Source: Bin80 sp965209015 (GTDB taxonomy: Bacteria > Bacteroidota > Rhodothermia > Rhodothermales > Bin80). From it: a DNA stretch of 64,000 bases. Positions 1 through 9,390 of this stretch are shown in pieces. The DNA is taken from the NCBI GenBank assembly GCA_965209015.1, contig OZ242367.1, positions 2,976,001 through 3,040,000 of the forward strand. Direction: 5' to 3'. The notes beneath the pieces are model-generated. The model searched no databases and was not told the DNA's origin. It saw only the letters and a program-made list of their open reading frames with translations. The translations under genes were made by a program, and so were the position numbers. The first letter of the stretch is position 1. The number at the start of each line of letters is the position of its first letter.

Positions 1-289
1 CAAGTGCAAGGTTGCGTTGATTCTTGGACTCGGACTCATTGTAGATCTTGTTCAACAGGGATTCCTGATTGGCCAGATCAATCTTGTCACGATAGAGCGT
101 CACAATTATGATGGCATTTTTAAGTGTTTGTTGACGAACGAACTCGTATTCTGAGTCAAGAGAGGCCTCAATCTGAGCCGCTGCCAAGTTCCAGCGAATC
201 CGTTCATCTTCCAGAACGGAAGGAGCATCCTGCGCGAATATAGGCACAGAAAGGAGCATGGAGAAACAAATTGCAAAGAAGTATTTCAT
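1..289 (-). CDS. Secreted hypothetical protein, 5' part only
   Basis: This gene starts at 289 on the minus strand and runs off the left edge, so about 96 N-terminal residues are visible. The start MKYFFAICFSMLLSVPIFAQ is a typical Sec signal peptide with likely cleavage after FAQ. The mature part is mostly helical and charged (EDERIRWNLAAAQIEASLDS) and resembles HEAT-like or tetratricopeptide-type secreted proteins of Bacteroidota, but I do not recognise the family. The next gene is divergent. Confidence 0.7.
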   Translation of the reverse strand, partial: MKYFFAICFSMLLSVPIFAQDAPSVLEDERIRWNLAAAQIEASLDSEYEFVRQQTLKNAIIIVTLYRDKIDLANQESLLNKIYNESESKNQRNLAL

Positions 290-426
290 GGATTTGAGGG
301 ATTAAGAATTGGTGGTTAGTGGCATGTTGTTCTAGTGATCCTTACGGAGGAACTCCCGTTGGGTTACGCACATTTCAGAATTATTTGTTTATTTATTTGG
401 TAATCAAATTGCCTGGAGGCTCTTCT

Positions 427-1041
427 ATGGTACCTTATGATGTGGACAAAGCAGTCCAAATTCTCCGAACTTCAGACCCACAAATGGCCACTCTAGTTGC
501 CCAAGTGGGGGCTTTTGAATTAGCTCTTACGAGCGAGTGGAGTCCTTTTCAAGCACTAGTTCACTCGGTGATCTTCCAGCAAATTTCCAGACATGCTGCT
601 CAGGCGATCCAGCGGCGTCTGTTTGACCTATTTGGCGGGGCTCCTGAACCAGAGACGATATTAGAGACGCCTCTTGGTACTCTCAGATCCGTGGGACTTT
701 CTCAGACGAAAGAGAATACGGTACGAGGACTTGCTGTTGGAGCAAAGGAGGGGACTCTTCCAGATCAAGCAACCATCAAGACTCTGAGCGACGAGGAGAT
801 CATTGAATCTCTCACGATCCACCGAGGAATTGGAGTCTGGACTGCTCAGATGCTTCTCATATTCAATCTGGGGCGTCCAGATGTATGGCCAGTCACGGAT
901 CTCGGGATTCGACGTGGATATAAGATTGCCTACGACTTAGACGATCTTCCAAAGCCCTCCAAATTGCAGGAATTGGGGAATATCTGGAGGCCATTCCGAA
1001 GTGTTGCCAGCTGGTATCTATGGCGAGCGAATGACATCTAA
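427..1041 (+). CDS. DNA-3-methyladenine glycosylase II-like (HhH-GPD)
   Basis: A base-excision repair glycosylase that would remove alkylated purines. The 204-residue protein has the helix-hairpin-helix plus Gly-Pro-Asp region near residues 135-175: HRGIGVWTAQMLLIF followed by PVTDLGIRRG, whose Asp matches the catalytic Asp of AlkA. The N-terminal part (FQALVHSVIFQQIS) fits the AlkA-type all-helical fold. The frame stays open upstream to 319, but a GGAGG at 415-419 lies seven bases before the ATG at 427, which decides the start and removes 36 unlikely residues. It lacks the N-terminal beta domain of E. coli AlkA, as many short bacterial homologues do. It is convergent with the next gene, 11 bases away. 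Confidence 0.87.
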   Translation: MVPYDVDKAVQILRTSDPQMATLVAQVGAFELALTSEWSPFQALVHSVIFQQISRHAAQAIQRRLFDLFGGAPEPETILETPLGTLRSVGLSQTKENTVRGLAVGAKEGTLPDQATIKTLSDEEIIESLTIHRGIGVWTAQMLLIFNLGRPDVWPVTDLGIRRGYKIAYDLDDLPKPSKLQELGNIWRPFRSVASWYLWRANDI

Positions 1042-1052
1042 GTCTCTGCGAC

Positions 1053-2120
1053 TCAGGAGACTTCGTTGAACATACTTGATCTGACGGTCTCTCCGATCAA
1101 ATCGGATAATGTTTCCAAAAACAGTGCATTGCTGTTCAGCGTCCTTGCAACTTCAAAGTGATGAATCCCTGCCCGGCGCGCATACTCCCGACAGGAAATA
1201 TCCATGCTGTAGGTTGTCTGTAGATTTTCTGTCGTGCCACAAAGAGGGAGGAGCATGACACAGCGATTCTCGCTATCGGCTACCTGTACAATTTTCTTTT
1301 TCAACTCCCGTAAATAATCCCCCATCGGTCCATAATACGCATAAAACGCCATATGGACTGTGCGTTTTTCTGTCCGCTGCTGCATGACCTCCTTACTTAG
1401 CTGCGAGATCTCATCCCGAAACTTGATTTTATCTTGGCCCGATATCCCCGGTGCACAAAATATGATGGAGACATCCGACCGGAGGGGTTTTGGAAATCTC
1501 TGAAGTGTCTCATCTATTCGTTCATTAAGAGCAGTGATCACCCCAGAAGTTTGCGCAAATGAGGGAAGTTCATAGATGGGCCACTGGGGAATTTCATCTC
1601 CGGTAACCAATTCGTGCCAACACTTAACCGATTTTTGTCTCCCCACATTGGATTCCTGTAAATACGCGGGGACCAGAATAACATGTTCGATGCCATCCCT
1701 ATACATTTGTTGCGCGGTTTCATATGGGAATGGGTGCGCATATTGCATCGCCGTATACACGCGGAAGTGCACATCAATCTGGTCCTGCCACCGTCGTGTC
1801 AACTGATTCTGGAGTGTACGCGCTTGCTCACGGACCAACTTTATTGCGGGACAATTCCCTCCGACGGCACTCAGTTGGTACTGAATTTTCCCCCGCATGG
1901 AAATCGTCGCATACCACGAAAGAAGTGCTTGGATGTTACGAATTCCCCAAGATGAGTTCTTAATGAACTTGTCGTCGTACACGCGACGCAGAAATGAATG
2001 AACATCCTTCACTTCTCTTGGGCCACCCCAGTGGAACAGAACTATCCCAATTCGATCACGATTCTGGATTTTTCTGTGATGCCCAGATGGAATAGTAAAA
2101 TCTACCCGTTGAAAAGACAT
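1053..2120 (-). CDS. Ferrochelatase-like protein lacking the catalytic His
   Basis: A 355-residue protein with the full length and order of ferrochelatase (HemH) motifs: an N-terminal VLFHWGGPREVKDVHSFLRR block equivalent to the usual LLNLGGP segment, a middle HPFPYETAQQMYRDGIEHVI block, and a C-terminal block TENLQTTYSMD then YARRAGIHHFEVARTLN. The usual SAHGLP/SAHSLP motif with the metal-binding His reads FCAPGIS, so the His is replaced by Pro. The conserved Glu of the C-terminal motif (E in TENLQ) is kept. In the family that His is essential for metal insertion into porphyrin, so the protein may be inactive, regulatory, or use another substrate. It is followed on the same strand by the RluA gene coordinates downstream of its start side, and no other haem gene is nearby. 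Confidence 0.75.
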   Translation of the reverse strand: MSFQRVDFTIPSGHHRKIQNRDRIGIVLFHWGGPREVKDVHSFLRRVYDDKFIKNSSWGIRNIQALLSWYATISMRGKIQYQLSAVGGNCPAIKLVREQARTLQNQLTRRWQDQIDVHFRVYTAMQYAHPFPYETAQQMYRDGIEHVILVPAYLQESNVGRQKSVKCWHELVTGDEIPQWPIYELPSFAQTSGVITALNERIDETLQRFPKPLRSDVSIIFCAPGISGQDKIKFRDEISQLSKEVMQQRTEKRTVHMAFYAYYGPMGDYLRELKKKIVQVADSENRCVMLLPLCGTTENLQTTYSMDISCREYARRAGIHHFEVARTLNSNALFLETLSDLIGETVRSSMFNEVS

Positions 2121-2195
2121 ACTCCATCAATAGATCATTATTTGGGAGAGGTAAGCCTATAAGATAAGCACTCTAACCGGCTAATTTGTCAGAAC

Positions 2196-2885
2196 TTATG
2201 TAAATTTTTCATGAATAATTTTCGGGACAATGGATTGGAAGCGATTCCATGAGTCTGAGAGCATAGCCTCAATCTGCATCAGATTTTTCTTTACAGGATG
2301 TATCAATTGAAGAGATTTACAGTGTAGGGCAATTTGATCTAGTCCTTCAAAGCGGTGGCGAGCCCCGTAGCGAACGTCCCCCAGTACAGGAAACCCCCGC
2401 TCACTAAACTGACATCGAATTTGATGGGCGCGTCCGGTAATCAATTCAATTTCCACGAGTGTGAGCTTGCCAGTGAAGTTGATCGCTTTCCATTTCAGTC
2501 TCGCATATTTTCCTGCGTTGCTACTTTGTGTCACATGAGTCCGGTCCGTCTCTTTGATCAGGTAATTCTCCATAGTTCCCTGACCACTTAGTTGTCCTTC
2601 TACGAGTGCGATATATCGCTTCTGGATGGTTCGATCACGGAATGCCTGAGACAGGCGCCGAGCCGCTTTTGAGGTCCTTGCGAGGACCATGGCACCTGAG
2701 GTAGGACGATCCAATCGGTGAACCAGTCCTACATACACATTCCCAGGCTTATGGTATTTCTCCTTGATATACTTTTTTGCAAGAGTCACGACGTCTGCCT
2801 TTCCCGTTCGATCTCCCTGAGAAAGGAGGCCTGCGGGTTTATTCAGAGCCAAGAGATGATTATCTTCATAGAGCCACATCAACAA
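2196..2885 (-). CDS. RluA-family pseudouridine synthase
   Basis: Isomerises uridine to pseudouridine in rRNA or tRNA. The 229-residue protein has the family core: YEDNHLLALNKPAGLLSQ near residue 6, the catalytic motif HRLDRPTSGAMVLAR near residue 55 with the active Asp, then KRYIALVEG and GRAHQIRCQF. It has no N-terminal S4 RNA-binding domain, which separates it from RluB/RluE/RsuA and from full-length RluC/RluD, so the target position cannot be named. It reads on the same strand as the ferrochelatase-like gene, upstream of it, with a gap of about 75 bases, so co-transcription is possible. Confidence 0.9.
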   Translation of the reverse strand: MLMWLYEDNHLLALNKPAGLLSQGDRTGKADVVTLAKKYIKEKYHKPGNVYVGLVHRLDRPTSGAMVLARTSKAARRLSQAFRDRTIQKRYIALVEGQLSGQGTMENYLIKETDRTHVTQSSNAGKYARLKWKAINFTGKLTLVEIELITGRAHQIRCQFSERGFPVLGDVRYGARHRFEGLDQIALHCKSLQLIHPVKKNLMQIEAMLSDSWNRFQSIVPKIIHEKFT

Positions 2886-3386
2886 GAAACCGGAAAAGAA
2901 ATATACTCTAAACTATATTGGTGAAGATGATAACCTGAGAGATTGATGACTAACCGTTGAGACGATCCACCAGAGTGCATCTTGAAGATATTATCTCTTA
3001 TGTAATCTGCTTCGTTTATCACAGATAACTGGCTCTCCTACACAAGACCCCATTTTTTGTCTTGGCGAACGGATAACCCAATTGATAGCATCATCAGTAT
3101 TGAGATGCTCATTGGTTTATATACCTGATTATCTCTTAGACTGCTTGCCACGAATCTAAGGATTCTGTGGTAAATAATGCTTTGCTCTGTCTCTAAGGGA
3201 AGATTTTCTTCTCTAACTTTCCTCGGTACTTCTTCACACCACCAAATGATTGAGTGATGTATCTCGTCACCCCGCCTTGAACATCTAATTCCCCCTGAAT
3301 TCAGAATTATAGGAACCCCTAAATTTTGAAACCTTACCACAATAACAGAGACCGATCCTGATTGACCCTCTGTTCTATTATTTCCA
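2886..3386. other. Intergenic stretch, no supported gene
   Basis: About 500 AT-rich bases between the RluA gene and the WD40 gene. A 100-codon frame at 3038-3340 on the minus strand starts with GTG and has no recognisable domain or signal. I found no tRNA, IS end or convincing terminator. Confidence 0.5.
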
Positions 3387-5564
3387 TTAGCGCACGATCA
3401 ATGGCCGTGTTACCTGCTGATGGTCGGTAACAAACTGCAGAATGTACATCCCACTTGAAAGCATCTCGGTGCTAAGCTGTAAGCTATGATCTCCGGCTGA
3501 CTGAATGATGTCCAGTACCCTAGCAACCTCACGTCCAAGGAGATCATGTAGCGATAATTGTACCTGACTCGGTTTCGAGAGTGAATATTCAACCGTCGCG
3601 AATGCACCAACCGGATTTGGGTAATGTATGAATGTCATCGGAACCTCCATTCCAGATGGTGATGTCTGCAGTCCTATTTTGGTGACATCCCACAGCCAGA
3701 GGACACCTACTCCACCCGCCGCAATGAAGCGCCCCTCATCAGAAACAGTGATCGAAAGGATCTGGGCTCCATGGTCGAGACGGTTGAGTTCGACTCCTGT
3801 GGATACATTCCATAAGCGGACAGTCCCATCCGATGATCCAGACACTAACTGAGTCCCGTCTGGAAAAAAAGCTACAGAAAATACCCCATCTGTATGTCCC
3901 AAGAATTGCTGAATCTCATTCCCCGTAGCCGTCTCCCACAAACGAAGAGTCGCATCCAATGATGCAGAGACCAACTGAGTCTTGTCAGGAGAAAAAGCCG
4001 CAGAAGAAACTGCATTTGAATGCCCGGTGAAGCGGCGTAGCTCATCCCCCGTGGCTACTTCCCACAAACGAACAGTCGTATCCCCCGATGTAGACGCCAA
4101 CTGACTCCCGTCAGGAGAAAAAGCTACAGAGAAAACTATGTTTGAATGCCCGGTGAAGCGGTGTAGTTCAGTTCCCGTAGCCACATCCCACAAACGAACC
4201 GTCGCATCTAATGATGCAGACGCCAACTGAGTCCCATCAGGGGAAAATGCTAAAGAGAAAACTGTGTCTGTATGCCCCATGAAGCGGCGCAACACGTCTC
4301 CCGAGGCCAGATCCCGCAAAATAATGAAGCTACCCTCTGACCCTGATGCCAACTGGGCACCATCAGGGGAAAATGCCACCGAGTGAACTGCCGATGTATG
4401 CTCCATGAAGCGGCGTACCTCATCCCCTGAAGCAACATCCCATAAACGAGTGGTATGATCTTCTGATCCAGAGACCAACTGAGTTCCGTCTGGAGAAAAG
4501 GCCAGCGATAAAAACGAAGCCGTGCGGTTTTGAATACGGTTCAGCTCCTCACCCGTTGCCAAATTCCATAGTCGAATACTGATGTCAGCTGATCCAGAGA
4601 CCAACTGAGTCCCATCAGGAGAAAAGGCGACCGAATTAACCGAAGCTGTATGATCTGTTAAACGATGCACCTCATCCCCCGTGGCTATATCCCACAGACG
4701 AATACTGAAGTCCTGAGTGACACCTCTTCCCGATCCAGAAACTAGCTGGGTTCCATCTGGAGAAAAAGCCACCGAATTAACCGGATCGGTGTGCCCGATA
4801 AAGCTCTGTTCCTCCCCCCCCGTGGCGACATCCCATAAACGAATGGTTTGATCCACCGACCCAGAGACCAACTGCGTCCCATCAGGAGAAAAGGCGACCG
4901 AATTAACCAAAGCTGTATGTCCGGCGAAGCGACGCAGCTCAGCACCTGAGGCCATATCCCACAGACGAATACTGTGATCAAAGACTGTGCCCCCTGATTC
5001 CAGCGCAAAACCATCTAACCCTGCCACCAAATACATTCCATTTGGTGAAAAAGCCACCGAATGAAACCTATAAGACGCAAACGTCTGCCCCGTGAAATCA
5101 ATGACCCGAAGCACCTCATTCCCTGTGCTTACATTCCATAACCGGACACTTCCATCATCTGATCCAGAGACCAACTGCGTCCCATCAGGAGAAAATACAA
5201 CCGAATTAACTGGGGCTGAATGTCCCACGAAGCTCCGAACCTCAATCCCCGTAGCTACATCCCACAAACGAACCGTATGATCCGATGAAGCCGAAGCCAA
5301 CTGAGTTCCGTCTGGTGAATAGGCTACCCCATTTATCATAGCCGCATGCCCCGTGAAGCGGTGCACCTCATCCCCCGTGGCTGGATCCCATAAACGAACC
5401 GTGTTATCCGATGAAGCCGAAGCCAACCGACCCCCATCTGGTGAATACACCACAGAGTTAACACGGGCTGTATGCCCAGCATCTTCAGCCATCCAGAGTG
5501 GTTGCCCTGAGGTAGACATGGCCAATATGAGCGTCAACAGAGTAACTCCGAATTTCGGACTCAT
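3387..5564 (-). CDS. Secreted 14-repeat WD40 protein with T9SS-type tail
   Basis: A 725-residue extracytoplasmic scaffold. It starts with a Sec signal peptide (MSPKFGVTLLTLILAMSTSG). Residues about 28-640 hold 14 consecutive WD40 repeats, most built on GHT..VNSVAFSPDGTQLVSGS and ending RLWD, which fits two seven-bladed propellers. Repeats 4 and 6 carry loop insertions. The repeats are very alike, pointing to recent internal amplification. The last 80 residues (YPNPVGAFATVEYSL, then LHDLLGREVARVL and SSGMYILQFV) match the C-terminal sorting domain used by the type IX secretion system of Bacteroidota, so surface attachment or release is likely. The ligand is unknown. It is single-gene, with about 470 non-coding bases upstream. 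Confidence 0.9.
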   Translation of the reverse strand: MSPKFGVTLLTLILAMSTSGQPLWMAEDAGHTARVNSVVYSPDGGRLASASSDNTVRLWDPATGDEVHRFTGHAAMINGVAYSPDGTQLASASSDHTVRLWDVATGIEVRSFVGHSAPVNSVVFSPDGTQLVSGSDDGSVRLWNVSTGNEVLRVIDFTGQTFASYRFHSVAFSPNGMYLVAGLDGFALESGGTVFDHSIRLWDMASGAELRRFAGHTALVNSVAFSPDGTQLVSGSVDQTIRLWDVATGGEEQSFIGHTDPVNSVAFSPDGTQLVSGSGRGVTQDFSIRLWDIATGDEVHRLTDHTASVNSVAFSPDGTQLVSGSADISIRLWNLATGEELNRIQNRTASFLSLAFSPDGTQLVSGSEDHTTRLWDVASGDEVRRFMEHTSAVHSVAFSPDGAQLASGSEGSFIILRDLASGDVLRRFMGHTDTVFSLAFSPDGTQLASASLDATVRLWDVATGTELHRFTGHSNIVFSVAFSPDGSQLASTSGDTTVRLWEVATGDELRRFTGHSNAVSSAAFSPDKTQLVSASLDATLRLWETATGNEIQQFLGHTDGVFSVAFFPDGTQLVSGSSDGTVRLWNVSTGVELNRLDHGAQILSITVSDEGRFIAAGGVGVLWLWDVTKIGLQTSPSGMEVPMTFIHYPNPVGAFATVEYSLSKPSQVQLSLHDLLGREVARVLDIIQSAGDHSLQLSTEMLSSGMYILQFVTDHQQVTRPLIVR

Positions 5565-6035
5565 CCTATCATTTTTTTTGAAAAAAACCAGTTTTGACTC
5601 AAAAACAACAAATAGATTGTTGTAACCCTACCCTGTGACTACCTGATCAACCGAAAATTTTATCGCTCAAACTTAACGTGAACATCAAAGATTCATCAGA
5701 TGCTGTACTCTGTATGAGCTTAAAAGCGAAGAGACAATCAAGCGATGTTATGCCTATCAGATCTCGGGTTCATACCGATAATCGGGGGTTATTTACTGTC
5801 TCTGCTGATTTGCATGCTCAGATCATCATCTGTGTCACGGTCTTGTTGAACAGTGCCATACATTGTTTTGGGTTAAATACAGTAGTTTGACACGCTGTTG
5901 CTTCACTGGTCAAAGGTGGATTGATATGACTTGCCCTCTTTGGGTAAAATCTAATGCGATATTGCTAGGCGATGAGCAAGAAGTTTGCGGTAATCCGAAA
6001 GTCGGACCAAGACAGGATCAGTTATTCTGCTTTAT
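5565..6035. other. Intergenic stretch, no supported gene
   Basis: About 470 bases between the WD40 gene start and the 3' end of the RND pump gene. Only short open frames antisense to or overlapping the pump are present. The WD40 promoter must lie here, but I see no clear consensus. Confidence 0.45.
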
Positions 6036-9000
6036 CTATACAGCACGACTGGAGTTGATTCGAGAAAAAGCAGCCAACAACGCAGGCAAGAGCAGCATCA
6101 GGATTGCCGTTGTAATCATGATTCCAACACCTAATGAGGCCGCAAACGGGACCAAGTACTGCGCTTGAATTGCGGGCTCCAGGATCAATGGAACAAATGC
6201 CAGAAATGTTGTCACTGACGTCAGCATAATTGGACGAAACCGACTCTTGGCACCTTCAATAATTGCCTCCCTTGGTGTACTTCCCTCTCGAATGCGTTGA
6301 TCAATAGAATCAATCATGACTAACGAATCATTCACAATTACCCCACTGAGACCGAAAAAGCCCAGGAAAGAAACCGCACTGAGCGGAAGGCCAAGGATCA
6401 AGTGACCCAGAATGATTCCAATCAGGCCGAATGGCACGATGGCCATCAATAGAAATGGTTTACGATAGGAGCGCAGGGGAATCGCCAACAACGCATAAAT
6501 CGCCAGCATAGCAAGCATGAATCCACGGTTGAGTGCACCCAGAGACTCCAGTTGTTCTTGCTGTTCCCCCCCAAAGGAATAGGTCAACTCTGGCTCGGAA
6601 GCGATGATCTCTGGAAGGAAACTTTTTTCAAGAATCTCATTGGCCTCTGATCCAGAGATCTCTTCAACATTCACATCGGCCGTCACGGTGACAATTCGTT
6701 GTCCATCCCTGCGTCGAATGACGGGTGGAGAGGTTCCCATTGTCATTGTGGCAATTTGATGGATCGGAACCTTCCCATCTGATTGCGTCTGGATCAGATA
6801 TCCCTCAACATCTGTGATTGCTTCTCGTTCGTTCGCAGGTAGGCGAGTATAGACTCTGACTTCCTCTTCGCCTCGTTGAAGTCTAACCGTTTCCACTCCA
6901 AAAAAAGCTGACCGTACCTGTTGTGCCAGATCTTCAACGGTGATTCCGAGTGTCTGCGCTTCAGGACGCAACCCCAGTTGAATCTCCCCGACACCCAGAG
7001 CATGATCCGAGCGGATATCAAAAATACCTCGCACACTATACAGGCGATTCACAACTGAATCGGAGGCAGCAACGAGACGGTCCGGGTTTGGGTGAGATAG
7101 AACAACCTCCACAGGACTCCCTAGATTGATGACATCACCACTGAAAGCAATTCCACGAACATAGGGCAAGACTCCTACCTCTTCCCGCCAAGCCTGCATG
7201 ATTGCAATGGTGGACATATCCCGTTGTCGGGCATTCAATAACCTGATTTCAATCCCTGCAACATGTGACTGGGGATTCATCGTAGGGGATGAATCAAGCC
7301 CTCCTCCTTCTACACGGGGGCCTTGACCTACCACGATGAGTGTCCCTTGATGCAGTGAAGGGGCACCTTCTGGCCTTTCCTGATCCAGACGTTCAATCAC
7401 GCGTCTTCCTGCCGCTTCCAGCTCCATTGCAACTTCAAGGGTTCTCTCTTTGGGGGTTCCCTCCGGCATTTCAAGTGTGGCATTGACAAAATCACCCTCT
7501 ACGACCCCGATAAGTGTAGTCGGAATCACACCGGCTGGAATGAGCGACAGACAGAGTACAAACAAACCAACAGTTCCCGAAATGATTATTGCGGGAAAAT
7601 CCGTAGCGAAGCGAAGGGCCTGATTCAACGGGCCTGTCAAAAACCTAGTCAGCCCTCGGTCTACATTGGTTCGGATACGAACAAGGAATTTATCTACAAA
7701 ATTGGAAGGTGTCCATTCTGGGCCTGGCAGGTGAGACAGATGTGCAGGTAGAATAAAAAGTGCTTCAATGAGAGAAATCACCAGCATACCAATCACAATC
7801 GCAGGTAGTGCAAACCATACCTCTCCGACTCCACCCGGAATAAAGAGCAGAGGGGTGAACGCCGCGATTGAAGTGAGGACTGCAAAGGTGAGTGCCGTCT
7901 TAATTCTTCGAGTTCCCCGGATTGCAGCAACCAGACCGGAAAGACCTGTCATGCGTTGAGAGTAGATTCGCTCGGCTACGACAATGGCATCGTCCACAAT
8001 AATACCGATTGCCAGAAGGAATGCGAATAGTGACTGGGCGTTGAGTGGCAAATCAAGCCAGAGCATGACCGACAAAGCGCCTACACCGGAGGTGACCAGC
8101 CCGAAAATAACCCATATTGCAAGCCGGATCTCAAGAAAAAGAGCCAGCGCAATAAAGACCAGAATGAAGCCCAGAACCCCATTCCGAACCAGTAGACTTG
8201 CACGCTCTGAGTAGACGGGAGAATCATCGTTCCAAACCGTAATCCCAATATTACTGGGAAGTGACGGTAGGATCACATCCTGAACATGCACATTGACCGT
8301 TTCTGAAATCGTTTTTATGTTCTCATCTTCTGCCCGATAGACTTCCACGAAAACTGCTGGCATACCCTGATGGCGGATCATCCTATTGTTTTTCTGGAAT
8401 CCGTCCCGAATGGTGGCAATATCTCTGAGGCGCACAATCGTACCATCGCTCTGGGCAATAATGGGGATTTCCTCAAAATCAAGTTGGTTGTAATTCTGAC
8501 CAATCGTCCGAACTCGGACCTCCGACTCTCTGGTGTTAATGCTTCCAGCAGAAAGATTTAGTGAACTTTGGCGAACCGCATAGGCAATGTCTTCCAGCGT
8601 TAATCCGAGTGCTCGTAGTGTAGTAAGTGGTACCTCAATAGAAATCTCATAATCCCTCGTGCCACTGACTTCGACGAGGGATACGCTGGGCAAAGTTTTT
8701 AAATCATTTTTGACTTGATACGCAAGTTCTTTGAGTGCACGTTCCGTGGCATCTCCGAATAGCATCAGTCGAATCACGCTGGTACGACTATCCATTTCCC
8801 AAAACTGGGGGCGTTCGGCTGTAGCTGGAAAAGACTGAATTTGTCCGACAGCAGCCTGCACCTCGTCCATAGCTTCGCTAAGATTCGTGCCGCTTCGCCA
8901 CTGAATTCTTATGGATGCCAGCTCAGGTGCGGCCAGAGATCTAATGGCTTTGACATCCTCCAGCGTCTCAATTCGCTCTTCAATCTTAACAATGATCGAT

Positions 9001-9221
9001 TCTTCAATTTCTTCTGGTGTAGCCCCGGGATAGGCCATAAAGACTTCAATCATGTTGAAGGGGACGACTGGCCAGCCTTCCCGCTCCAGCCCCCCAAGCG
9101 ATACAAGACCCAAGGCGATGATGCCAAACATTAACAAATTCGGAGCGATCCGATTCCTCGCCATGTAGGCGATTGGCCCTGCGGGCTCACCCGAATAAGG
9201 TCCCCCCTGATTCATCAGCAT
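6036..9221 (-). CDS. RND-family efflux transporter, inner-membrane pump
   Basis: A 1061-residue proton-driven exporter of the AcrB/MdtB/CusA superfamily. It has the two-fold RND architecture: TM1 near residues 28-45 (LLMFGIIALGLVSLGG), a large periplasmic loop, a TM2-6 block, a second loop and a final TM block. TM4 carries GIIVDDAIVVAERI with the paired Asp residues of the proton relay. The matching C-terminal helix reads GVIVNDSLVMIDSID, where AcrB has a Lys, as in many non-AcrB subfamilies. The periplasmic part begins with the family signature YPGATPEEIEESI. The adaptor gene lies 169 bases upstream on the same strand; no TolC-like gene is in the window. The substrate cannot be read from sequence. 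Confidence 0.92.
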   Translation of the reverse strand: MLMNQGGPYSGEPAGPIAYMARNRIAPNLLMFGIIALGLVSLGGLEREGWPVVPFNMIEVFMAYPGATPEEIEESIIVKIEERIETLEDVKAIRSLAAPELASIRIQWRSGTNLSEAMDEVQAAVGQIQSFPATAERPQFWEMDSRTSVIRLMLFGDATERALKELAYQVKNDLKTLPSVSLVEVSGTRDYEISIEVPLTTLRALGLTLEDIAYAVRQSSLNLSAGSINTRESEVRVRTIGQNYNQLDFEEIPIIAQSDGTIVRLRDIATIRDGFQKNNRMIRHQGMPAVFVEVYRAEDENIKTISETVNVHVQDVILPSLPSNIGITVWNDDSPVYSERASLLVRNGVLGFILVFIALALFLEIRLAIWVIFGLVTSGVGALSVMLWLDLPLNAQSLFAFLLAIGIIVDDAIVVAERIYSQRMTGLSGLVAAIRGTRRIKTALTFAVLTSIAAFTPLLFIPGGVGEVWFALPAIVIGMLVISLIEALFILPAHLSHLPGPEWTPSNFVDKFLVRIRTNVDRGLTRFLTGPLNQALRFATDFPAIIISGTVGLFVLCLSLIPAGVIPTTLIGVVEGDFVNATLEMPEGTPKERTLEVAMELEAAGRRVIERLDQERPEGAPSLHQGTLIVVGQGPRVEGGGLDSSPTMNPQSHVAGIEIRLLNARQRDMSTIAIMQAWREEVGVLPYVRGIAFSGDVINLGSPVEVVLSHPNPDRLVAASDSVVNRLYSVRGIFDIRSDHALGVGEIQLGLRPEAQTLGITVEDLAQQVRSAFFGVETVRLQRGEEEVRVYTRLPANEREAITDVEGYLIQTQSDGKVPIHQIATMTMGTSPPVIRRRDGQRIVTVTADVNVEEISGSEANEILEKSFLPEIIASEPELTYSFGGEQQEQLESLGALNRGFMLAMLAIYALLAIPLRSYRKPFLLMAIVPFGLIGIILGHLILGLPLSAVSFLGFFGLSGVIVNDSLVMIDSIDQRIREGSTPREAIIEGAKSRFRPIMLTSVTTFLAFVPLILEPAIQAQYLVPFAASLGVGIMITTAILMLLLPALLAAFSRINSSRAV

Positions 9222-9390
9222 AATCTGATTCCAAGGTTTGAAAACACCATATAGGGGAGGAGTTGATCAACCTCTGACTGGATACTCATATAGGTAGGCT
9301 CACGATTGATCCGAATTGGGTATGTCTCTTTGCCTTGGTCATAGATGCAATACTTGGGTTGCATACGTTTGGTAGGCCAGAATCCACTTA

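Noticed and set aside
3038..3340. 100-codon minus-strand frame as a real gene
   Set aside because: GTG start, no family, no signal peptide, no conserved neighbour; kept only as an intergenic note.
3387..5564. Regularly spaced repeated DNA of about 126 bases that could be taken for a CRISPR or tandem array
   Set aside because: The repeats are in frame and encode WD40 units; unit length and lack of distinct spacers exclude CRISPR.
5863..6168. 101-codon plus-strand frame near the pump gene end
   Set aside because: Its second half is antisense to the RND gene and the first half has no protein-like pattern.
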